From contig NC_026501.1 of assembly GCF_000182925.2 (NCBI RefSeq), forward strand, positions 8,721,917 through 8,785,916: DNA of 64,000 nt, given 5' to 3'. Each line of letters starts with the position of its first letter. Positions within the stretch are counted from its first letter, which is position 1. The stretch comes from Neurospora crassa OR74A. Taxonomy: Eukaryota > Ascomycota > Sordariomycetes > Sordariales > Sordariaceae. The position numbers and the translations under genes are program-made. The notes under the pieces are model-generated. The model saw only the letters and a program-made list of their open reading frames with translations. It did no database searches and was not told the DNA's origin. This document shows, in pieces, positions 1 to 10,494 of the stretch.

Positions 1-76
1 CGTGTAATTGTGTCACCCAAAGGCCATGAAATAATGCATCATTACGCATACTAACAAAGAGTAGGTACACCCACAG

Positions 77-665
77 CCCCAGTGCGCTGCCCACCAAATG
101 ATCTTCAAAGCTTGCTTCTCGCTATACAATCCAGTATCAAGGATATCTTGGCGCTCACCAGCATCTCGGGGATATCCCCAGAAGATCTCGACCGTTTCAA
201 AAAGGAGTTTCGCACATCGGCTTTCACATGTCGCTTTCCAAATTGCCCAAGAACCACCCTGGGATTCCCCGACGAGAAGGCGAAGTCTGAACACGAAACC
301 AGGCACACACAGCGTATTGACTGTACCGTTGTGGGTTGTCAATACCCGCCATTTGTTTCGGCTCGAGCTCTAAGAGACCATGTGTCAAAATGCCATCAAC
401 CTCAAAATACGATTCGCAAGAGGATCAGGCGCGCATCCGGAGGAAGCCTTTCTCTCGGAGTAGAGATGCAAAAGCGTACTGCTTTGTCTCTCCCCGACCC
501 ATTACAGGGCGTCAACTTCAGTGCGCTGGTATGTTGAGAACCTTTGTTCACAGTATCGCGGGTGTGCTAACACAGCTGCAGGACTCCGATGTTGAGTTTG
601 CCGAACAGGTCACGGATGATTGGTTTCCTTTGGGCAACTTTCCAACTTCTAGTTACTTCCACTGA
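77..665 (+). CDS. C2H2 zinc-finger protein, 3' end only (gene starts upstream of window)
   Basis: Two exons are visible, 77-528 and 582-665. The first follows a 3' splice site (CCCACAG at 70-76) preceded by a perfect TACTAAC branch site at 49-55, and the same frame is closed by a stop inside that intron, so this is an internal exon of a gene entering from the left. The second intron (529-581, GTATGT..CTGCAG) also has a GCTAAC branch site and keeps frame. The visible protein has two C2H2 fingers: C-x4-C ending in H-x3-H, then C-x4-C ending in H-x4-H, in the form seen at the ends of fungal STAND-type and ankyrin proteins. A short acidic C-terminal tail follows. DNA or protein binding is inferred from the fingers. 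The N-terminal domains, and so the true class, lie outside the window. Confidence 0.6.
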
Positions 666-1394
666 ACTACTTTCGGCGAATTTCAAGCCTGGGTGCTTGC
701 CGATAGCAACGAGATAGGAACAATGAGGTGAAACTTTGCTTGCCTTATCTTTGGTTCTCCTTGACACCGCGCGAGCCGGTGTTTCTGGCATCGGCAGGGG
801 AATTATTTCGTTATGGACACATGCATTGAAGCTCAATTTCTACTAGGCTTTGAGAACTATTGAGAGTCCGGTGACAGGTGGAATTCATTACTAGCATCTC
901 GTTCAGATTATCGACCCTCCAGCCCACTTATGTGCGTTCCTATAGTCTAGTAGGACATCCGTCTAAAAGTACCTTACGTTAGTCCTTCTAGATAGCCGTT
1001 TCGTGTCCTTGCACAGGAGGAGGAAAATCTGACCAATTTACCCCGATGACTATCACGTCCTGGGGGGACAATGGTGAGCGTCGTCTGCTATCCGGTTATG
1101 TTATCAGACCTCCCATCAGGAAATGTCATATTGCGGAAATATGCACCACGCCTGCATTATCTCGAGATGGTCTGCAGACTTGGTGCATTGGCACTGCCAA
1201 GTTACCTACCCAAGGGAACTGTCGGTTCAAACCCCCAACATTGTTCCCGCACCCAAGATCCAATTCCTATCCTGCAGTCACACACACTGCTGTCCTGAGC
1301 CTTTCGATCATCAACAATCGGCGAGACTCGAAACCCAAATACTCATCAACCCAACAACGTGACAAGAACAGAACGTACGAAAACAGCACAAACC
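666..1394. other. intergenic, nothing recognised
   Basis: Spacer between the C2H2 gene and the acidic-protein gene. Only short, overlapping open frames occur. The last 80 bases are A/C-rich, as in a fungal 5' leader. Confidence 0.5.
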
Positions 1395-1885
1395 ATGCCG
1401 CCGGCACCGGAGCCCAAGTCCAAAGCCGCCGTCCCTCAGGGTAAGCGCGACGTCGGCCGGAGAACACTTGACCAAGGCAAAATCGCCACTCTTGCCCTTT
1501 CCCCTTTGCCCATGAAGGTGAGTCCAATAGGTTTTCCCATCCGGCAGAATCCCATCACACGATCAAGCTTCTAACCATTTTCTTTCACTATACATAGGAG
1601 CAACTACAAAAGAGCGTGCTGTTGCAGAAACCCAAGGAGGCAGACAGCCAAAGCGAACCTCCTTGCAAAGATGACTTGGCATCAGCATCAGCAGCAGCAG
1701 CAGCAGCAGCAGCAGCGGCTGATGACGATTGGGTTTTGGAAGACCTGGTAGAAAAGGAAGAGGAGGAGGGAGAGGGGAAGGATGATGACGACGATGACGA
1801 CGATTGGTTCTTTGAAGTTCCGCTGTTGGAGGAAGAGGATTGGGTTACTGTCACGCTTGATTCCCGGGATGGAAAGTGGGCTTGA
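1395..1885 (+). CDS. small acidic protein of unknown function
   Basis: Two exons, 1395-1517 and 1598-1885, join in phase 0 across an 80-nt intron (GTGAGT..CATAG) and give 136 residues. The ATG lies in good context (AACCATGCC). The basic N-terminal third (Lys/Arg/Pro-rich, residues 1-60) is followed by a poly-alanine run coded by a GCA repeat, then a strongly acidic half with Asp/Glu runs and three DW/DDW-type tryptophan motifs. No enzyme motif, signal peptide or membrane segment is seen. The acidic-tryptophan pattern loosely recalls DSS1/SEM1-type proteins, but length and motif order do not match, so I do not assign it. Conserved exon structure and codon-like composition support a real gene. 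Confidence 0.5.
1688..1716 (+). repeat. GCA trinucleotide repeat (poly-alanine)
   Basis: About nine uninterrupted AGC/GCA units inside exon 2 of the acidic-protein gene, coding alanine. Length variation between strains would change the protein by whole residues. Confidence 0.8.
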
Positions 1886-2443
1886 GTGCTGCTGCACGCT
1901 GCTGCTGTAGAAGATTGGACCTCAAGGATTGAGGTTGGGCAAATTCAACACACAAGAAGGAGGGAGAGGATGGCTGTTGGGAATATGGTGCTGAAGTAGG
2001 TAGCACGACTTTTGATATAATAGTCTAGGCAATTGACGGGTTCTGGATACTTTGTGTTTTTTCTACCACGTATGTGTCAGGTGTGGGAAGGGGTGATGAC
2101 TATAGTGAAAATCTCTGAAGACACCTCTAGGTAGTAGGTCCCACGATAATGTATCTTGTCCGTATATCCGATGGAACATAACGGCTATGGCCGTCACTTA
2201 GGTGAAGACGCGAAGGATTGGGTGCAGTCCTATTGATTGATTGACACCATTTAACTGTCGACCACCTGCCTACCTTACATTGCCTTGTGGTGGACGGCCG
2301 ACTCAACCAGGTAGGCTTGTATAAAAAGAGGCTGTGTCGGGCTGCGCTATTCGAGGTTCCCTTGCGATTGTGAGCCTGGAGGGTGTTTGCCGAGTTTCAG
2401 CGTTGACTGCCAGGATTGAATGGCTATCAGGGGCGTCTCTATC

Positions 2444-2474
<31 letters not shown>

Positions 2475-3920
2475 TTTACTAACATGGAATCGGTCAGATT
2501 GTTGACAGTAAGTGATTTAAGGATGATATTTGGCGATTTGGAAATTGGCGGCGTCGCAGAGTCCAAGTCTGATGCCCTGCTCTGGTGATGGCCCGACGAC
2601 TTACCTAGAATAAGGTTGACGATGCCCCTGGGGAAGCCGGGCGACGTTGGGAAGTATTGTGGAGCCTGCGCTTTCAGGGCCTACACTAGTCTAGACCGGG
2701 AATAGGTCCTGGGGCTATGTGGGGCACTGGAAAGACCCCTGTTCCCTTCTCCCATCAAGATCTGTCTCAGATCGCGTTCTCCTTGGCGCCGGCTTGGTAT
2801 CTGGGGTAATAAACTGTTGAGAATGATACGACACTTGAAACTGGGAGAGACAATCATTGCTCTTTTCCCCCTTTAACCCTTTCAACTTGGATATGTTGAG
2901 TAATGGTCAGGTCGAGAACACAGAAAAGAATTGGACGTCAATTCAATTCAACCCCCAGCCGTGCGCCATCAAGGTAACCCCTGAATGCGCTAAGCTAAAA
3001 GGGGCGCTAATGCAAGGGCAGCCTTCTGCCCAGTGGGGCTGTCTCTCTTCCAGGCATTTGCTCTTCCTGTTTTCTTTTTTTCCGACGACAACAACCTCCC
3101 TTCCTCCTTGACTTTGTGTCTCCTGTCTGTCATGAGCTCTGCGAATTATCACAACATGATGTTCTAGACTCTGGCGATCACGGCTGAAATCTTGACAATC
3201 CATCAACTACCGGCGCTAGCTGCAACGCTATCCCCCTCAACCTCCGTACTTCTGGAAACCAATCAGCACCCGCGTGTACCTGAAAATTCAGCACGGACAT
3301 GCTCCGATCCGGCTTCCTCTCCTCCACATCCCAAACAATGGCCAGACAGGGGAAGCTTTTCTCGGGGAAATTGGAGAGGTCGAGATCGCGAACATCTTCG
3401 TCTTCCCCTGTTTCGCATTGAAGATCAACATGGGCGAGACAACATCGGTACCACCGGCCTTTAGCAGGAGCTGCAACCTGGAATCCACAGAAACCCCGGA
3501 TTTCGTATCTTTCTCGGCGCCATCCAGTCTCAGCCTTGTGAATCCTACCCTTTTTCGAGTTTGCCCTTCTCCTGTGGTGTTTCCAGCTTGATATGCGCTT
3601 CCACCGTTCGTCCGACCGTCCCTCGCCGATCACCATGCCCTTGTTTCTCCGTGTGTTTGGTACGTCGCTGTCTTGTCAACAGTCGATTTGACTTCTGCTA
3701 TAAGAGACTGGTTGCCCTCTTCTCCTGCTGATTTTCTTGGCCTTTGAGATAGCAACAGCAAAAAAAACACCAGCAGGATCTGGTCTCCTTCGTTTCCTTT
3801 CCCGTCCTCCAGAATCCGGTACTTCTTTGAGCAACAACTCTCCCCATTCCTGCTGGTCAGCACTGCTTTTCTATAGTCCACATCAGTGCTTTTTTTTTTT
3901 CTTCGAACCACCAGACGACA
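1886..3920. other. 2-kb intergenic region with orphan TATA box and CT tract
   Basis: No protein gene could be supported. It holds a good TATA box (TATAAAAAG, 2320-2328) with no recognisable coding sequence behind it, a CT microsatellite at 2445-2476, and pyrimidine-rich blocks from about 3060 to 3900 that look like the promoter and long 5' leader of the secreted-protein gene starting at 3921. Open frames at 3178-3636 (minus) and 3274-3591 (plus) overlap each other and resemble nothing known. Confidence 0.4.
2445..2476. repeat. CT microsatellite
   Basis: Nearly pure (CT)n tract broken by two TTT steps, in intergenic DNA about 120 bp downstream of an orphan TATA box. Confidence 0.8.
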
Positions 3921-5176
3921 ATGGTTCGGTTCACTACCATTCTCAGCACGCTTGCTGGTAAGTGCTCCCACGAGATCCCCCGTTTCTGGATGAGCTTTCT
4001 GAGCTGACAAAAACTGTTTCCCCTACAGTGACTACCGCATCCGTGCAAGCCTTCCCCGGCGCCTGGCTTCTCCAAGGACGGCAGAACATCCCCGATCCCG
4101 CAGGCGACAAGAACGTCGGAAACGGCAAAGGTCTTCAGTTTATCGGTGGACAATGCCTCAGCCAAGCCGACTGCGGGTCCCAATGCTGCGCAACCCTTGC
4201 CCGCGGTGGTGATGTCATTGGCGTTTGCTCCGGCTTGGGCGCTCAATTCCAAGCTGGCAAGCAGGGCTGTGGCTTTGGCAGTACTGCTGCGGGTAACAAC
4301 AGCACCGGTACCGTCGGCAACGTGAACCTTGTTGGAAACAAACAGGCCACGAATGGCACGACTCCAGCCACCGGTGGTGGAAAGAAGGGTGGCAAGGGCA
4401 CGAAGAAAGGAAAAGGTCACGGCAAGAAGAAGGGCGGTGCTGTCGGCAGCGGCGGCGCTAATAACGGGACCGACACTTCCAATGCTGGCAAAGGCAACAT
4501 CGACCTTGGCAATCAACTGGCTGTGAATGGCACGGCACCAGCAAAGGGCCACAAGGGGAAGGGGAAGGGCAAGGGTCACGGCAAGAAGAAGGGCGGTGCT
4601 GTCGGTAACGGCAACGCTAACAACGGGACCGATACCACTACCACTGCCCCTGGCAACAACGGCAACGGCAAAGGCAACATCGACCTTGGCAATCAACTGG
4701 CTGTGAATGGTACGGCCCCAGCTACCGGTGGAGGGAAAGGAAAGGGGAAGGGCAAGGGGAAAGGCCACGGCAAGAATAAGGGCGGCAATGCTGGAAATGC
4801 TGGCACTGGCAACGTCAGTGCTGGTAATGGGACCGACACCTCCGGCGCTGGTGGTGCTGGCGGTGCTGCTGGCGGTGCTGCTGGTGGCGCTGGCAATGCT
4901 GGAAAGGGCAAGGGCGGCAAAGGTGGTAAAGCTGGTAAAGGTGGCAACGCTGGAGGTGCTGGAGGTGCTGCCGGTGATGCCGGTGCTACTGGCGGTAACG
5001 CTGGAGGTGCCACTGGCGACGCTGGAACTGCTGGCGGTGCTGCTGGCGGTGCTGGCAAAGGCGGTAAAGCTGGCAAAGGTGGCAACGCTGGCACCGCAGG
5101 GGACGCCAGCAATACGGGCACTACCGGAGGCGCAACAGACGCTTCCGCCGAGGATGCTCAGGGGCAGGATGATTAG
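3921..5176 (+). CDS. secreted Cys-rich protein with Gly/Lys/Ala repeat tail
   Basis: Exons 3921-3957 and 4029-5176 join in phase 1 across a 71-nt intron (GTAAGT..CTACAG), giving 394 residues. The intron splits the signal peptide, which ends near VQA-FPGAW. Residues about 45-90 carry six cysteines in the order C-x5-C-x3-CC-x11-C-x14-C, very like the small BAS2-type (biotrophy-associated secreted) proteins of fungi. The rest is a low-complexity tail: three tandem units of about 60 residues, each with an N-glycosylation-type NGT and a Lys/Gly/His block (GKGKGHGKKKGG), then a Gly/Ala/Asn-rich region with GGKGGKAGKGG motifs. The two better units share 44 identical bases 180 bp apart (4487-4530 and 4667-4710). 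A wall-associated or extracellular role is inferred; BAS2 kinship rests on the cysteine pattern only. The long minus-strand frame opposite is a shadow of the repeats. Confidence 0.85.
4320..4790 (+). repeat. three tandem 180-bp coding repeats
   Basis: Unit starts lie near 4320, 4494 and 4674. Units 2 and 3 share a 44-base identical core; unit 1 is diverged. They code the NIDLGNQLAVNGTAPA plus GKGKGHGKK blocks of the secreted protein. The high identity of units 2 and 3 suggests recent duplication or gene conversion inside the tail. Confidence 0.8.
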
Positions 5177-5616
5177 TCTGCTCAATCAGGACAGGGCAAG
5201 GTGGTGTGGGATCAGTGCCGGATGGGTTTTTCATAACCGCCTGATTACTTGAGCAACATTGACGGTGCTTCCGGGAGCTGTTCAATCATCAAGCGATGAC
5301 CGGGATGCCATGTTTACAATGTGGTCCAACTATGACTGTTTCTTGCCGAGAAGAAGATAAAGAGGTGCGAGACCACTGTAAAAGGAGGAATCTTGGGTTT
5401 TCTCGAGCAAACGACGCGCTTTGTTCTTATCTCTGTCTTTTCCTTCTCCTGTAACTATTCTAGATCCTAGCTAGAGACCCAAATCCGCATGCCAAACTAC
5501 ATCTCCTGAATTCGCGCGTGTCAACATCCGTATCCTCCATTCCTCGTGTATGTCATGTTCCTCGTCCAAGGACCTAGACATAGGTAGTTACACCAAACCC
5601 CCCTTAGAAAAATAAC
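5177..5616. other. convergent intergenic spacer
   Basis: Lies between the 3' ends of the repeat-tailed protein (+) and the CFEM gene (-). It should hold both transcript ends. No coding signal is seen. Confidence 0.5.
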
Positions 5617-6717
5617 TTAAAGAACCATCACAAACCCCAACACAACAACCAACAACACCCTCTCCCACAAACTCCCCATCTCCCTAGCCCCGGTGCTATT
5701 CTTCTCCGCCGCACCCCCCGAACTAGCAGACGTGGGCGTACTAGCATCTGCATGATCCAGCTCATTCGTCTTGCTAGCACTACCAGCAGGAGCAGAAGCA
5801 GAAGCAGTATTAGCCAACTCGGTAGTAACTTTAGGAGCCACGTACGCAGTAACTGTCTTTAATCCTCCTCCTTCTCCTTCTCCTTCTGTTTCCACACTAT
5901 TAGACGAGACAGCACCATCACCGTTAGTGGTGGGAGTAGCGACGAGGGTGTTGTCGTTGTTGCCGGTGGGGGCGGTACCATCGTCAGAGTTTGAGTTCGG
6001 GTTCGGATTAGTCGAGCCAGAGGGACTCGAGACATTGTCGTTGTTCGCGGAGGAATCAGAGCCGGAATTGGAGTTGGAATTGGAATTGACTTCGGGAGCA
6101 GGATCGACGGCAGCCGCAGGTGAAGCGCCAGGTGACAGGAGCGGGTCCAGACAGGGACAGTCGGGGGATTTGTATTTTGCTGGATTTTGGATGGAGGTAG
6201 AATTAGTTCAATTGGCGTGTACGATGATGGAGGATGGAAATTAGGATCGGGGATTAAGGGGGTACAGAAAACAATATACACCACCTACGATCCGTGCAAT
6301 ATATCGCAGCGAGGTCCAAAGTGGTTTCGGCGTCCGGAGTACTATTGCAGGTCGCAAAAACACAGTCATGGATACCGTTCAAGAAGTTGGCGTCTTTGCA
6401 AAGGCATTCAAGATTCGGCCGGCCGTCGGCATACGGGGGGCAGTTCATATTGTATGCCTGTTCAAACATGCTCTTGATGCATATTTGCTATGGGTTTTTT
6501 TTTTTGTATGCCATCAGCAAAGTTGTTGCTTGAGGAGCGCCCATTATATTATGCCCCTGGTGATGATTGTGGTGCTCACGACGACGGAGACGACGACGAC
6601 AATGGTTCGGACAGGATAGGATAGGAGGTTACTTACACCGCAGGGAGCGAGGTCGGTGTATTCGAGGGCCATTGCAGAGCTCGCAAGACCCCCGATAATA
6701 AAGCTGATGATATACAT
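5617..6717 (-). CDS. CFEM-domain GPI-anchored surface protein
   Basis: Three exons on the minus strand: 6717-6637, 6487-6289 and 6179-5617 (280 residues). Introns are GTAAGT..CATAG and GTAGGT..TCCAG and keep frame. Residues 1-18 are a signal peptide (MYIISFIIGGLASSAMA). Exon 2 completes an eight-cysteine CFEM domain: PCG-x2-C, then MNC, the diagnostic CLC after an acidic/polar stretch, DC, TC and YC. A long Ser/Asn/Asp/Thr/Pro-rich stalk follows, then a small-residue site and a hydrophobic C-terminus (ERVLLVVVLGFVMVL) typical of GPI anchoring. CFEM proteins act at the wall or membrane, some in haem uptake or as receptors; the specific role here is not known. The gene ends about 400 bp downstream of the chitosanase on the same strand. 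Confidence 0.88.
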
Positions 6718-7117
6718 AGTTTTGTTTTTTTGGCGGTATTGTGCGAGCAAAGGAGTGCCCAAGAAGAAAATAAAGAGAGAGAATAAGAGACAGGGGAAAG
6801 TCATCTGGTCTGTTCCTCTGCAGGTAGGGTAGTCAATGACCGGGCTGTGAAATGGTAATAGGTATTGCTCTGGGGAGGCGCAAGAAACTGGTGTTTCCAT
6901 GCATACTGTGGAGGTATAAAATTCCGTCGAGTGATGCCTTGTTGTGCAGCTGGAAACCATAGTCTCCGGCACCGCCTCCTAAAGACCGCAGCGGCATTAT
7001 AAGATCATTTTTATTGTGCAAGACATTGCCCGTTCGAAAACTTACGCCAGATCCGATTCCTTCCTCAACTGCAAACACCATATCCGCTAGAATTCCATAC
7101 CACATGTCTCCCTAAAT
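6718..7117. other. spacer between chitosanase and CFEM gene
   Basis: About 400 bp upstream of the CFEM gene; expected to hold its promoter and the chitosanase 3' end. Several short frames, none supported. Confidence 0.4.
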
Positions 7118-8035
7118 TCAATAGAATCCCAGATGACCACCCACCAAAGCCACATACATCCATATCATCAATCCCCATGACACCCTCACCATCCCCGACG
7201 CCTTCCCATCCGCCGGAATCCTCTGAACCAACTGATCTCCCAACCCCTCAATGCTCCTCTCAAACTCCTCAAAACTGGCCGCATCCCACTTCGCCCCCAT
7301 CTTGCCCGGCACCGCCTCCGACCCCACAAACGCTAAATACAAGACATCCTCCTCATCAATCCCATTACTCCCACTCATCGCTCTCCCTCCACACGCCGTC
7401 GCGAGCGCCAGACTCGCCTCCCCGACCATGCTCTTATCCCCATCATCCCCATTCGTATCGCCCCACACTCCATACACCAACTTGCTGCCCCCATCGCACA
7501 CCACCGCCATCACGCTGAGCGGTTCAACCAGATACGCCCTCGGATCAAAGACATTCCACCTCAAATCCTTGTTGTCGTTGTCGTTGTCGTTCTTCTCAAC
7601 TTCATTCCCAAAAACCACGTACGGATGCACATACGTGTTCAGATCCCGCACCCCCGAAACGTTATACGCCGCCACCATGTCCTGAAAGGCCGTCGTCGAC
7701 TGGTAATCCGCGCTCACACCGACGGAACATCTTCCGTCGTCACTAGCCCCTCCTTGCACGCCGTCGCAGTCCACGTCCATGTTGGCTAGTCGGCCACGGC
7801 CACGGCCGCGGATGTAGAGGATCTGGAAATCGGAGAGGTGGTCGCCGCAGTAGGAGTAGGTGTTGGGACCGTCGGCGGTGCTGTAGAAGCCTGAGACTAA
7901 AGGGTGTTTGCATTTCTTTTGTTTGAGTAGTTTGGTGTAGAGGTTTTGGAGGTTGGAGGGGACGTCGCGGGCGGAGGCAGCCATGCAGGCCAGGAGACTG
8001 ATGGTTAGAATGAGGAAGCGTAATGAGAGTAGCAT
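7118..8035 (-). CDS. fungal chitosanase, glycoside hydrolase family 75
   Basis: Single-exon gene of 305 residues. Residues 1-22 form a signal peptide. The GH75 core is clear: DVPSNLQNLYTK, the YCGD block, the MDVDCDG motif, the HPYVVFGNE block, a PLSVMAVVC strand, YGVWGDTNGDDG and the C-terminal YLAFVGSEAVPG motif. Family members hydrolyse chitosan outside the cell with acidic catalytic residues; I do not number them because the Asp expected before HPYVVFGN aligns with DLN here. Unusual for the family, the protein continues into a hydrophobic C-terminus (VSWGLMIWMYVALVGGHLGF), which suggests membrane or GPI attachment rather than free secretion. A glutamate/aspartate/asparagine insertion (EKNDNDNDNKD) also sits after VVFGN. 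The CFEM gene follows on the same strand. Confidence 0.9.
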   Translation of the reverse strand: MLLSLRFLILTISLLACMAASARDVPSNLQNLYTKLLKQKKCKHPLVSGFYSTADGPNTYSYCGDHLSDFQILYIRGRGRGRLANMDVDCDGVQGGASDDGRCSVGVSADYQSTTAFQDMVAAYNVSGVRDLNTYVHPYVVFGNEVEKNDNDNDNKDLRWNVFDPRAYLVEPLSVMAVVCDGGSKLVYGVWGDTNGDDGDKSMVGEASLALATACGGRAMSGSNGIDEEDVLYLAFVGSEAVPGKMGAKWDAASFEEFERSIEGLGDQLVQRIPADGKASGMVRVSWGLMIWMYVALVGGHLGFY

Positions 8036-8930
8036 GGCGATTCGGTTCGAGATGGCAAATTGGTGAACAGGTATTAATGTTGATGCACAACGACGGAACT
8101 GTCGTCACCGCGCTGTCTGGGGAATCTGGGACGGTGGGGTCAAGTTATGAAGGACGCGGGAGCCGTTGAGGTTCTCACGGGTTTGGGGATGGTCCAAGGG
8201 TTCAAACGCAATGTCGATCGTACCCAGGGGGGTAACACTTGTTACTTGGCTTGGCAATTGAAGCTGGTGAAATTTCAGTTGAAAACTGGAAAGTTCAAAT
8301 GATGATGACAGACAAGACGCGATGAGAGGACGAGAAATGTGTTGATAGGATTGTGAAGGTCGTGCTGCGCCACATCTCCCTAGCTGAGTGCTGAGTGAGA
8401 TGGCATTTTCAGTGATACCAACCTCCCTCGGGATAGCTGAGCCATCATGCGACTCGTTGCTGACGAGGGATGCTGGGGGGCAAGCTGAATGTTGGGTGCG
8501 GCCCGACGGCGATGAGGTTGGACTGCTGCCGTTGTTTGTTTCCCGCGAGTGCATTAACAGTAGTCTTATCATCACTAACAGAATATGCATGGTTCTTCAA
8601 CTAACTCAGATAGTGGCTTCTCAACCATTGATACCGAGCCAAATCCTCCTGGACCCCACTCCGCTCTCCTCATCCCGTCCCGTCCCGTGCCCCAACTCTA
8701 CGCGCCGACAATTAACTAGGGCAGAGAACAACATTGGATTATATGTTCCATCAGCAGTCAAATCTGCTATCTGATCCTCAAGGAAGATACCATTACGTAG
8801 AATACAAACATCGAATGAATGGTACACGATGAGCTTCATCACCTCTCGAAAGTAGACACCTCCTGAATTCTCACCAAACAACGACATCACAAAGGCCAGT
8901 ATGCTGTTCACCTCGCCGAACTATCATCCC
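8036..8930. other. intergenic, nothing recognised
   Basis: Upstream region of the chitosanase gene and downstream region of the six-exon secreted gene. Short frames on both strands overlap; none carries a motif. Confidence 0.4.
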
Positions 8931-10494
8931 TCAAGATGCGACTAAATCTATAGCAGACGTGCTCGAAACAAAACTAACTTCTGCTGCCGACGAAGTCATC
9001 CCAAACCATGTCACAATTTCCGTGACAATAGCCGTCACAGTGACAGTCGACAACCTCTCAAAGGCCTCCGCATCACTTGGCTCTAGCGGGGCATCAAGCA
9101 AAGATCCCAATGACGTAAAAGGAGTAATGTCAGCCTTGATCAACTTCTCCTCTGCTGACATCAACGTTGACGCCAGATCGGGAATATCTGGAATCTCCGA
9201 GAACGAAGTCTCCGTCACGTTCGGGAAGCTTGTCTCTGTCGGTACTACCTGTCTCGGCGGTTCCTTCGTGATCTTTCTGGATGGGACTCGAACACCTCGG
9301 TGATTGTTGCTGCCGGCGGCGAGTGGTAGTTCCCAATGGTGTGCAAGCTTGGCAATCCTGGGTCTGACAAGATAAGATCGTATTCGTCGAGGGCATGGAG
9401 TATCTCAACAAAGTTCACCCCAACCGACATCAGCAGCGTGCAGCACGGCGTTGTGGGCATTGTTGAGCCAAGCTAGGCCGTGTTGAAGCGGTTCGCTGAT
9501 GCCGGGGAAGAGATTCGCGATATTTTTTTCGACGCGGTTGATGAGACGGGGAACGAAGTTGAAGAGAGCGTTTCCGGTCTGATCGAGGCCAGGTCCCGAG
9601 AGAGAAGGCGAGCCGGGCTTGAACAAGGAGTGAAACTTGTCCTCACAGCTTTTCTCGCTGCTGTTGGCGCCGGGATATTGGCATGTCCAGGAGTGTATGT
9701 CCCATTCTGTAATGTTCTGGATGTCGACAAAACTGCAGGGCGAGTCACCAAAGGCTACTTGAGGGTCTTAGAGGAAGAGGTTAATGGCAGCTGCTACCTG
9801 AACTGCGACAGTAAAGTTGGTCTCGGGAAGGTCTCTTTTTCTGATTCTTCTGCCTCTTTGGTCAGCGCCGGATGATGGCGATGCATCTGGCAATCCTGCG
9901 AGTTGGGCCAAGAAATTGGAGATGGCGACGGAAGTTGTTGTGTTACAACCTGCACCATAGTAGTGCATGCCAGTCTCGTCAAAGATGATGGACTCCCCGT
10001 TGGACAGATACGCAGCAAGACGGCCGGCCGCTAAGGCCTCTGGCGATAAATCAAGGAGACAACGGAACCCGTGTGCCAGCGTATCAACGTAATATGGGGA
10101 TGTAGCGTTGTTATTCGTATAGAAGAAGATCTTGTCTACATCAGTGGCCTTCGGTTCGAAGGCGATCAGTTTAAGGGAAGATGGTGGTGTAGGTAAACGC
10201 AGCATGCAGTTGGCGAGCTAGCCGGCTGTATCGTCACTGCTGTCAAGACGACATCGGGAAGTACGATACTGATCGTGAGCGGACAAGGCGCTTCTTCGTA
10301 AACCTGTGTTCCCGGCGTGATAAGTGACGTACTTTTTATCTAGTGTGCCTTTGAGACCTTACCGTAGTTGTTTCTAGGACCCCACAAGCAGTAAACAACG
10401 TTTCCGTTATCCAGCTTGTGGCCAAACAGTACGTGCCATTGTGCCCTTGAGCCCAGGTAAACCTGAGGTTAGAAAGGAAAGGGGACAGGAACAT
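8931..10494 (-). CDS. putative secreted or wall protein, six exons, family unknown
   Basis: Exons on the minus strand: 10494-10363, 10303-10199, 10148-9798, 9716-9419, 9363-9296 and 9248-8931. All five introns are short (49-81 nt, GT..AG) and together give one continuous frame of 423 residues. Without them the region reads as several unconnected fragments with an apparent stop at 9768. Visible features: several Cys pairs, N-glycosylation sites (NGT, NNT, NFT, NIT, NSS), a dibasic RKR-DLPETNF site near the middle that looks like Kex2 processing, and a Ser/Thr/Val-rich C-terminal third. This points to the secretory pathway. The start is uncertain: the ATG at 10494 opens a weak leader, and a 3' splice-like TCTAACCTCAG just inside it could mean another upstream exon. 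I do not recognise the family. Confidence 0.5.

Noticed and set aside
3857-5185. 442-codon minus-strand open frame
   Set aside because: It is the complement of the repeat-coding exon; Ala/Ser/Val-rich composition comes from the GGC/GGT repeats of the real plus-strand gene.
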